DNA of 24,827 bases from Conidiobolus incongruus B7586. Its lineage: Eukaryota > Entomophthoromycota > Entomophthoromycetes > Entomophthorales > Conidiobolaceae. Positions 10,241 through 19,215 of this stretch are shown here, piece after piece. The stretch covers positions 1 through 24,827 of the forward strand of contig JNEM01009880.1 in NCBI GenBank assembly GCA_000697335.1, written 5' to 3'. The position numbers and the translations under genes were made by a program. Positions within the stretch are counted from its first letter, which is position 1; each line of letters opens with the position of its first letter. Below the pieces are notes generated by a model. It worked only from the letters and a program-made list of their open reading frames with translations. It made no database searches and was not told where the DNA came from.

Positions 10241-11568
10241 TTAAAGATTAACTTCATTTTATTTACCTATTTTCATTACCTTTCTGACAATCAGATCACT
10301 ATAATTTCTTCAGAGCCTCCTAGAATAATATGATATCTGACATCTTTGTACAAACTATTATTTGACATTTTTTGCCCTTTGTATAACAACCTCTTCCAAA
10401 AATCTGATATACTTTCCTTCCATAAAATTCCATGAATCTGGAAGCTTCTACTTTAAGTAAAGGGATATACCCTGCAAGGTGGAGTGCTTGTTTAAATTTG
10501 GATATATTTTCTGATAAGTAGATGGTATGCTCTAACCAATTCTGAGCAAATTCAATATGACGAATCATATGAGCCAATTACTCCTTGTTCAATGAGCCTT
10601 TTGTCAAAATTTTGGCCTTTGTTAAAGTATTTGAAGCATTCTTCATACAAACATCTGGAGTATCTCACATAACTGATACCCATTCCTATTCTTTCATGGT
10701 TCAAATTGAATATGATGAGTTCGAATCCATCATTTAATTCATTTACAAAATTTCTAGCAGGGACTAAGACGGCTTCATAAGTAACGAATAATATATCAAC
10801 GCCGTGAAGACCTATTACTAGCAAAGGTTCAGTCTTTAAGCCTTCAGATCGCTCAATATCTATCAAGCTAATACCTCGAAATCCTCTATTTCAATGCGTA
10901 CTACGATTAAGAAATAGTCGGCAAAAGTTCCAACCGTGATCCATTCTTTGGTCTCATTAACTATATAATCAGTAGCTATTTATTCATTTGAGCTGTAGCA
11001 GTTGAATTAGCTATGTAACTTCTACATTAAAGTTCAGTGATTGCTAAAACGATCACCTTGATACTTGTCAGGATTTCGTTAATGATCTTCTTTTTCGATT
11101 AGTCGAATCCAAACAAGTGAATTAGATTGATGTAAAGTGAGGAGCCTATCAAGATTCCAATAATGAGACCAGGGCATCCTTGTTGAGCTAGTTCATCATT
11201 GAAAATGTAACAATGGAATAGATTCAAATCCTTGGGATCGATAATTCCCATAATCTTTCTGTGGAAGTACTCCTCGCAATTTCGATATCTGCGACGCATA
11301 CGGTAATTCCATTTAATCTCATCTTCATACAAAGTACCCTAGGGGGATCTTGACTCGCATCTGCCTCATTCACCCAATGATATAATACTTGATCCACAAA
11401 CTCTCGAACGGCTTTTTTGAGTTTTGTATGGGATTCTTTTTTGTAGAGATAGCAACACCCTTGGTACCATGTGGGATCTTTAAGCAGGATCATATCGCTG
11501 AAATGTTCTAAAGTCTCCTTGTCACTATCGCTGGAACTACAAATATTTAGTTGGAAATTTTGATTCAA
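10241..11568 (-). pseudogene. Decayed acyl-CoA dehydrogenase, fourth paralog
   Basis: Full-length remnant of the same family, recognisable from the N-terminus (NICSSSDSDKE, DPTWYQG) through NLNHERIGM and QIFGRGCYTKG to a terminal VNL followed by TAA. The codon matching the paralogs' ATG is TTG (11566-11568), and no in-frame ATG lies just upstream. There is a frameshift near 11272 after EIAR, a stop at about 11099, a centre (10867-11098) with several stops and shifted frames, another shift between about 10552 and 10577, and stops near the end (one after ILF at 10320, one just before the last six codons). It has kept many CpGs, so it decayed by ordinary mutation and indels rather than by the C-to-T process seen in the transposon. 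The catalytic-type Glu in NHER is still there. It shares features with both ACAD-1 (DPK, LNDGF) and ACAD-2 (HLAG, LLKVE). Confidence 0.95.
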
Positions 11569-13520
11569 ATCTATTAAGTTCTTGTTTATGTTGGAATAAT
11601 ATAAAATAAATTGAAATTATTTAAATTAATAATATAAGATGTATAATTCTATAATTACTTGTTTAAATATATTTAGTATATGACTTGTTATTGATATTTT
11701 TAAAAAGTAAAAAAATCTTTTACATATATTGAACAAAATCATTTAAATAAATTTAATCATATTTTTATACTAATTATTTATTCTAAAATATATTCATAAT
11801 TTATATATTAAGATAAATCAATTTTATATTATTTTAAAAATATATTTATAAATTATTATATAATGATATATATTTAAATATTTTTATTTTAGACTTATAT
11901 TAATTAATTTCAAAGATATAATAATAGTATCAAAAGTATAATATTAATTCCATTATAATTATATATTTATTAGCCTTAATTAATATTTTGTAATTTTAAA
12001 TTATATGTTATAATTTAACGATTTTATCCAAATTATTGGGCTTTTATTTGGTAAGAGTTTAAAAAAAAGATAAAATTTGAGTTTATGTTTTATTTCATAT
12101 TTAGCTGAACAATGGTTGTTTGTATATTTTGAGACAATGGGCCTTTTTATTCAATGTTAGATTTTGTAGATAAAAATATAATCAAATAATAACAGATAAT
12201 TTAATGATTATATAATCAGTTTAAATTATTAGGATAAATCATAATAATATAAATGGTTGGCAATATTTCCAATACAAACTATATATAAAATATATATTTA
12301 CTTTAATTAAATATAATTTAAAATCAATAATTATTTATTTTTAAAATATAATTTATATAAATACCTTCTAATTAGAATATCAAGCTAATAATTTATAATT
12401 TTAATATTTTGTTTAATAATATACATATTGATTATAAATAATATTTAATTATTTTTAGCTATTATCAAATTATTATGCCATTTTATTTTAATTCCAAAAT
12501 ATTCAGATTATTGTTATTAAATATTAATATTATTGATATAATTAAATCTTTAATAATATTATTGATATTTTATGCTATCCAATCATTTGAATTTATTAGG
12601 TTTCCCTAAAGTTATAGGTATATTAATAATTAATTTTATTATTTAATATTATTAATTATTAATTTCTATATTATTATTTAGCTATATATTAATATAAATT
12701 TTTTTATAAACAATTGTTGATATCTAATAAATTGATTAAATAAATCTAAGTTTGGAAATAAGGTATTTTAATTATTCAAAATAAGTTTAATATTTTCAAT
12801 ATAACATATATTGTATACATCATGATAATATTATAGTCAAAAGCTAGTAATAGTAAAATAGATAATTGTACTGATTTTAGGTTGTTTTTATGATTAAATT
12901 TGACTGTTAAATGATAAAATTCAATATAAATAATAGAATTGTAATTATTTGAACAGCACCATAAAAATTTAAAATATTACTATAAATTATGGTATTTTGT
13001 ATAAAATAAATAACAGATCAATTTCAATGCTACTTAATATTTAAATATTCAAGAAGATGTTTAATTATGGAATCTAGGTGGTTAATATTTATTGTATATT
13101 TTTTGAAAATTTTATAAATTAATTTTTTGTTATAGTTATAATTGAATTTCAATTTGTTCAGAATTAATTTAATGCTTTACAAAGTTATTAGGTTAATTTT
13201 CAAAAAATTCAATGTCAATATTTGATTTGAAGAGATTATTTCAATATCAAAATCCAAAGTAATATTCTATTTTATTAAATTGCATTTGTTAATATAATAG
13301 ATATGCACAATATATATGGTCGAATATAAAACTTAATGGATCATTATATCAAATTATTTAATTGTATCTAAAGTGAAAAGTGAGAAAATGGAGTGTTATT
13401 AAATTTTAAAATATTTTTAAGTCTTATCTATCACAAATTCGTAACAAAATCATAAATATTTTAATGATATTTAAATTCACTATTTGTGATTTTCAAAAAA
13501 TAAAAGGTAATTGCTATATA
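11569..13520. other. AT-rich intergenic DNA, no gene seen
   Basis: About 2 kb between the decayed ACAD copy and the 3' end of ACAD-3. No open frame of note, RNA gene or terminal repeat could be made out. CpG is rare (for example near 12020 and 13320). Confidence 0.5.
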
Positions 13521-13525
13521 AAAAA

Positions 13526-13531
13526 TTTATT
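13526..13531 (-). terminator. Polyadenylation signal of ACAD-3
   Basis: AATAAA on the minus strand, 17 nt after the TAA stop. It sits in the 15-nt string TTTCAATAAATTTTT (13521-13535) that is identical to the one after ACAD-2. Confidence 0.45.
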
Positions 13532-13547
13532 GAAAAATTATTTTATA

Positions 13548-14906
13548 TTAAAGTTTCGCTCCTTTCATTTTAGCTAATCTCATTGCCATATTAATACCCA
13601 GTTCAGCCATGATTTCTTCAGAGCCTCCTGGAATAGCATAACCCTTGACATCTCTATACAATCTCTCAATCTTCTCACCTTGTCCCCCTTTGGTATAACC
13701 TGCGCCACCAAAAATCTGACATGCTTCCCTTGCACAGAACTCGAAACAGCGAGTCACCTCTATCTTACAAAGTGAAATTGCTCCTGCCAGGTTAATGAGA
13801 CCATTAAAATCATCAAAATATTTTGTCTGGTAAACCAGATGCTCGGCCCAATGCTGACAGGCTTCAATATGGCGGATCATATGCGCTAACTTCTCGCGAA
13901 TAACTCCATGCTCGATAAGCCTTTTACCGAAAGTTTTACGTTTGTTGGCATATCTACAGCTTTCTTCATAGCATACACGAGCTAAACGGATTCCAGTAAT
14001 AATCATGCCCATGCGTTCAGGATTGAAATTCATTACAATAGTTTTAAAACCCTCATTGACTTCACCAATAACATTTCCTACAGGTACCTTCACATCTTCG
14101 AAAGTGACAAAAGCCGTTCCACTTCCGTGAAGACCCATAACTTCCAGAGGACGAGTTTTGACACCTTCACTGCGTTCAATGAGTAATACAGTTACTCCCT
14201 TTAAGCCGGGTGGACCTGTACGAACGGCGGTTAAGAAATAATCTGCAACAGTTCCACCTGTGATCCACTTCTTCGTTCCATTCACTATATAATGAGTTCC
14301 TTCAGGATTTAGTTTGGCTTCAGTAGTGAGATTGGCCACATCACTACCAGCTTGAGGCTCCGAAATGGCTAGAGCACAGCGTTTACGACCGAAAATAATT
14401 TCAGGAACAACTTTGCGTTTGATTTCATCAGAAGCTAAAAAGGCAATAGGATTGGTAGCTAAAGCGGGACCAATTGACATACCGGCAACAAGACCGGGAC
14501 TTGCAACCCTGGCCAATTCGTCACCTACCACAACTTGATGAAACACATCGAATTTCGAAGGCTCTACCACACCACATATTTTCCCTTTAAAGTATTCACG
14601 AACCACCTCAAAACTTGAGCAAGCTGCAAGAATTCCTAATTCACCAGCTCTTTGCATTACATCACTTGGAACACACTGGTTATTATCGGCATGAGCTACC
14701 CATTTGGATAATTCTTCATCGACAAACTTACGCACAGCAGTACGTAATGCATGGTGGGACTCATCATAGTAGGGGCTGTACCATTCTTGATACCAGGTGG
14801 GATCTGCATAAGGGATCATATCACCAAATTTTGGCAATGGTTCGCGTTCCTCACTACTGGAGCAAGGATTAGCTGCCAATTGCTCACCTAGTAACTTACT
14901 ATTCAT
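13548..14906 (-). CDS. Acyl-CoA dehydrogenase, paralog 3, with C-terminal AKL (452 aa, intact)
   Basis: Same enzyme family and likely reaction as the two other intact copies: FAD-linked alpha,beta-dehydrogenation of acyl-CoA. The open frame runs back to a TTG at 14927, but the first ATG is at 14906 (MNSKLLGEQL), which matches the paralogs' N-termini. Motifs: AISEPQAGSD (180-189), KKWITGG, RKTFGKRL, QIFGGAGY, IPGGSEE. The catalytic-type Glu297 lies in NFNPERM, where the other copies have NFNHER; the proline for histidine next to the base is a difference worth noting for substrate or kinetics. It ends in AKL, a PTS1-type peroxisome signal, and has no clear mitochondrial presequence. Intronless. 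It lies in tandem with SUB2 upstream, 2.1 kb apart. By eye it is closest to ACAD-2. Confidence 0.96.
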   Translation of the reverse strand: MNSKLLGEQLAANPCSSSEEREPLPKFGDMIPYADPTWYQEWYSPYYDESHHALRTAVRKFVDEELSKWVAHADNNQCVPSDVMQRAGELGILAACSSFEVVREYFKGKICGVVEPSKFDVFHQVVVGDELARVASPGLVAGMSIGPALATNPIAFLASDEIKRKVVPEIIFGRKRCALAISEPQAGSDVANLTTEAKLNPEGTHYIVNGTKKWITGGTVADYFLTAVRTGPPGLKGVTVLLIERSEGVKTRPLEVMGLHGSGTAFVTFEDVKVPVGNVIGEVNEGFKTIVMNFNPERMGMIITGIRLARVCYEESCRYANKRKTFGKRLIEHGVIREKLAHMIRHIEACQHWAEHLVYQTKYFDDFNGLINLAGAISLCKIEVTRCFEFCAREACQIFGGAGYTKGGQGEKIERLYRDVKGYAIPGGSEEIMAELGINMAMRLAKMKGAKL

Positions 14907-14968
14907 ACTAAAGTTTACAATTATCAAAATTTCTGATTTATTACAATAATCTGCTTATTTTCAACCAT

Positions 14969-14975
14969 ATTTATA
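14969..14975 (-). promoter_or_regulatory. TATA-like element of ACAD-3
   Basis: TATAAAT on the minus strand, ending 62 nt upstream of the ATG at 14906, at about the same distance as the matching heptamer upstream of ACAD-2. Confidence 0.4.
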
Positions 14976-16991
14976 TTGCATAAAATTAATTGAATAAAAT
15001 TAATTGAACAATACTATTTATATCATGACATATGAATATGTATCAAACTTTAAGAAGGATCGAGGTAATCGCTTTAACATGACTACAAATGCTTGTAAGA
15101 AAATATTCTAACTATTTGTTAATTTTAAAATAATGCTTGTAATTATATGAATCAAATTTTAATAAACTTTTATTTTAATATTTATTTATATTCTAGTGAT
15201 TTTATTTAAATCTCTACTAATATTCATAATATTAACATTATTTCAGTCCTTATAAATAATTTTAAAAATTTTTTTACAATATATTATAATCTATAAAAAA
15301 ACAATTGAAACATAGTCAACTTTTAATAAATTTTAATATTTTTGGAAAATTTTAAAACATCAGTCGATTTAGTATAATACTGACGTTACATACAATTTCA
15401 TTATAATTAGTTTAATCACCTCGTTATTTAAAATATTTGACTCTTATTTCTCTTAAATTATTTGAACAGTCTAATAATGCTCTTGTGTAAATGAGACTAA
15501 TAAGTGCTATTTAATGATTAATTTGAATTATACTGATTATGACAATTAAATCTAATCTATGGTGTAATAAACATTTGATTTCTACCAGTTGTCATATTGA
15601 AATTATAATTACTGATTATATTCTATCCAATTTTTTTGACCAGAGTTAAGCTTACTTGAAGAAAATATTCTAAACAAACTTTATTATTTTAGAAATTAAA
15701 ATTATAAATGCTTTGATATCAATAATTGTATTTTTAATAAGATTCATTGTTGAATAATAAGGAAAATCTTATTTTAGTGTTTTCAGATTTTGAATACTAT
15801 AATATTAACTGTGTTAATCATTTTAATATTTTCATGACTAGATAATAAATCCTGATTCTTTATAACTCAATTAAAGGATATCATAGTAATATTGAGTCAA
15901 TTATTGAATATATTTACATGACAAGGTAAATATATATTCGTATCATATTATTATGGTAAGGTAAACTATAATATGGAAAAATTATTGGAATTAATATTTT
16001 TAATATATAGAAATTATATTTTTTATATGTTATAAATTTGAATCTCAAAGCAATCAATATAAATTATGAAAAGAATTATTAAGAAGATATATTAATTTGA
16101 AAATACATTCCTACTTTTTATATATTATTATGATTTTGAATTTATAATATTGTAAATTAATAAAATGAATAAATTTCATCCCTTGTTATACAAACTAAAT
16201 TTTAAGCTTTTATTATTTTTATGAATATTGAAATTTGCAAATTTTTGAATGATCTGCATTATCATATGTATTGGAATCATTTTTGATTTTTATTTAATGA
16301 GAATAGTTTGAATATTATCAAAATAAATTAATATTTAAATGTTACTCAGTTAATATGATTCTTGATATATATTCATTTCATCTGAAATTTGATCCAAAAT
16401 ATTGGGATTAAAAATGATCGGTTTTTTCATTTACACAAAATTGATGAAATATAATTGTTTTATCAAAAGTAATGAATTGATGTTTAACTATAATTTTTAG
16501 TGAAATTTTTTAAATGTAATTGAAAAATTCAAATTATTAAGCTACCAATTAAAGCTTTTTAGTTTGAAATGGTAGACTTTAGAAGAAACACAATATTTTT
16601 TATTTGAATTTGAGAGCGTTTGAATTTTTATGAATTTCAAAATTTCTATGAAAAAAATTAGACATCACATAAATTGTATTTAATCAATATTAATCCACAA
16701 ATGCATAATTAAAAAAATTAACATTGAGTACAAATAAGAATAAGAAAATCAATAGATTAAAGACTGGTATAAAATCAAAAGATTAAAATTTCAAAGTGAA
16801 ACATTTAAAATGAAGAGGAAGTAATTTAAGAAAAGAGTATAAAAGAAAATTGTGAATTCATAATCAAGAAAATGGTTAAAATGTAGGTAGAATGTAAATT
16901 TTATCAGTATGATCATTGAATTTTGCAAATATTAAAAATATAGTAGTAGAATAATGAAAATTTAATAAACTTGTACAATGTGAGGGGTGAT
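14976..16991. other. Intergenic DNA between SUB2 and ACAD-3
   Basis: AT-rich without a gene. The part nearest SUB2 (about 16560-16990) is purine-rich on the plus strand, so it would be a pyrimidine-rich 3' untranslated and terminator region for SUB2. An ATTAAA-type hexamer lies on the minus strand near 16965, about 30 nt beyond the SUB2 stop. No RNA gene was seen. Confidence 0.5.
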
Positions 16992-18488
16992 TTAAGCATT
17001 CACTAAAATTATTGTTAGTCAAGAAAAGGAAGTAAATAGTTATAATGAACTTACTATAAGTGGAGACATCGACTGAGTCGGGAAGAGGAGTAATACTAAC
17101 TTCGAAACGGGATTGAATCTCGTTGAGAAGTTCAACATCGTTTTCATTGGCAACGAAAGTGATAGCCAAACCCTTAGTACCAAAACGTCCAGCACGAGCA
17201 ACCTAATAATCATATTAATTAATGAATTGGGAATGTGAATTAATAAATAATTACTCTGTGTAAATAGGTATCGGGGTTGGGAGGTACATCATAGTTTACA
17301 ACGATGTTAATACGTTCAATATCAATACCACGTCCAAAAACGTCAGTAGACACTAAGATACGCTTCTCAAAGTTCTTGAACTCGTTGAAACGCTTCAAAC
17401 GTTCATCTTGAGAGAGATCTCTGTGGATACAAATGGCAGGGAACCCACATTCGTTGAGTAGAAGGTGTAAAGCTTTGGCACGGCTGACAGAGTTGACAAA
17501 AATAACAATTTGATTAAATTCTAAAGTATCTAATAAATTGTTTAATTGTCTGTTCTTAGCAGCATCTTCCAATTTGATGAAGTGTTGGATCAAACCGTGA
17601 AGGGTGAGCTTGGAATCATCATCAATGAATACTTTGAAAGGATTTCTCAAGAAACGTTGGCATGTGTCACGAGTATCGCTGGACATGGTTGCAGAAAACA
17701 TCATGACTTGCTTGTTCTTAGGGGTAGTTCTGAAAATAGATTGAACTTCAGCTCTCATATCTTGTTGATCTAACATCTTGTCACATTCATCTAAAACAAA
17801 TAACTTGACTTTATCAAGTTTCAAAGCACCATCTCTAATTAAAGCATTAGTACGACCAGGGGTACCTACATAAATATGGGGTGATTTGGATCCCTTAAGC
17901 AGTTTCTTTTGATCATCAATGTTGGCACCACCATAGAAAGCTTCAACACGCATTTCAGGAAGATATCTTCCAAATCTGTTAAACTCATCTTTAATTTGAT
18001 GGGCCAATTCACGAGTGTGACAAAGAATAACAGCAGAGACAGCATCAACGCTATAATCAACCAAGTGAAGTACAGATAAAACGAATACAGCGGTCTTTCC
18101 CATACCAGATTTAGCTTGACATAAGATATCCTTTCCGAGTAAGCAACGAGGAATACAGAGCTGTTGAACTAAAATTCAAAATGAGAACTTGAAATAATTA
18201 AAATAGGAGTGAATACATACCTTCTGAAGGATGTTCAAAACCGGCATCAGTAACAGCACGAGTTAATTCTTTTCTAAGTAAAAAGTCACGAAAACCGACA
18301 GCGTTGACACCAGCATAACTTCCTTTGTTAACTCCGTCTTTGTTTTCCAAATTTCCGTCTTCGGCTAAGGCATTCCCGTCAGCTTCGAAATTAGCATCGA
18401 GTCCGTCTTCATTAAAATCCAAAGCTCCGTTGGTGTTTTGAACGTCGGTAGGAACGTCGTCGTAGTCGAGAAGATCGTGATCAGACAT
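16992..18488 (-). CDS. SUB2: DEAD-box RNA helicase Sub2/UAP56 (446 aa, four exons)
   Basis: ATP-dependent RNA helicase of the spliceosome and the TREX complex, acting in the nucleus in pre-mRNA splicing and mRNA export. Exons (minus): 18488-18221, 18168-17255, 17202-17055, 17002-16992; together 1341 nt, 446 codons plus TAA, the length of yeast Sub2. After an acidic N-terminus starting [11 protein letters not shown] come the Q-motif area ([11 protein letters not shown] to HPSEVQQ), Walker A AKSGMGKT (108-115), TPGR, DECD (216-219), SAT (248-250), and in the second RecA domain [20 protein letters not shown] and [14 protein letters not shown] instead of DEAD is diagnostic of this subfamily. Introns are all GT-AG and 52 nt; the third has a GACTAAC branch site. 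The second splits motif VI between HR and VARAGR. The last exon adds only MNA and the stop. Confidence 0.97.
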
Positions 18489-19090
18489 GATAAATGGTTT
18501 TTTGGCTCCTGTGATTAGAAAAAACGGATATAGCGTAAATAAAATGTGCTTGAAAAGATAGAGGATAATGCAAGATAGAACGGAAAACTCGACCAACTGC
18601 TACGATAGAACAGATAACGGCTTAAGAACTTTCCACAGTGAAACGTTAAATGGGAACATTGAGATAGGGTGGGGTCAAATAAATGCAATAAAAGAATAAA
18701 GGAAATAACGAGAGTTAAAAAAATTTTTAAAAAAAAAAAATCTTCAAATCTTCGTTCATCAAAATCTTGGGAATCTTCTTTTTATACTTGTTATCGATTT
18801 GATATCGTTGATAATTGAGATGATTCGTTCTGGTTGAATTGGATATTGTTTAAAAGTCTCCTTATTGATTTGAATTATTGAGATGAGAAAAATGAAAACG
18901 GTTGAAAATAGTAAACAAAAAAGTAAGACAATATGGGGATAATAGGTAAGAAACCCCACCCAATACTCAAGGCCCACCACAACAAATACGTTTTACACTA
19001 GTTTCTTGAAATTAGAGACATACCTTGAAGTTAAAATAGCTGAAAGGATTGAAGTCTAACTCAGTCATCCAATCTATCATTATACATAAT
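18489..19090 (-). promoter_or_regulatory. SUB2 5' leader and promoter region, with a possible leader intron
   Basis: Clearly richer in G and C than the flanking intergenic DNA. A strong acceptor (pyrimidine run, CTAAT, then CACAG, ending at 18509) sits 20 nt before the SUB2 ATG, and a strong donor (CAAG then GTATGT, donor G at 19023) lies upstream, so a leader intron of about 515 nt is possible. Alternatively, an ATG-led short exon (MTELDFNPFSYFNFK, about 19069-19025) can join in phase, through a weaker GAG acceptor at 18966, to a hydrophobic frame (about 18965-18759), giving a small membrane protein of about 83 aa. I recognise no such protein. The GC-box-like string CCCCACCC occurs twice, near 18951 (plus strand) and near 18673 (minus strand). 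Confidence 0.4.
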
Positions 19091-19127
19091 GCTAAAAAAT
19101 TCTTTTTTTATCAATTCTCCTAATTAG

Positions 19128-19132
19128 CCAAT
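19128..19132 (+). promoter_or_regulatory. CCAAT box upstream of SUB2
   Basis: CCAAT in the context TTAGCCAATCAC, matching the usual RRCCAATCA-type NF-Y/HAP site. It is on the strand opposite the gene, which is common for this box. With the second box at 19211 it suggests that SUB2 transcription starts near 19050-19090. Confidence 0.45.
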
Positions 19133-19210
19133 CACAATCCCCTATCCCCTTTTTTTTAACTTTTATTTGATAATTGGAAATCAATTCAATCATTATCATT
19201 CTAGAATCGT

Positions 19211-19215
19211 CCAAT
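19211..19215 (+). promoter_or_regulatory. Second CCAAT box upstream of SUB2
   Basis: CCAAT in the context TCGTCCAATGGGAA, 83 nt beyond the first box and in the same orientation. Beyond it the DNA returns to the AT-rich background. Confidence 0.4.

Noticed and set aside
14907-14927. Upstream extension of ACAD-3 by seven codons from a TTG
   Set aside because: Eukaryotic initiation favours ATG, and the ATG at 14906 matches the N-termini of the paralogs.
1971-14927. Co-transcribed ACAD operon or cluster with SUB2
   Set aside because: The genes are in both orientations, are 1.7-3.9 kb apart, and each intact ACAD has its own TATA-like element and AATAAA. SUB2 is functionally unrelated.
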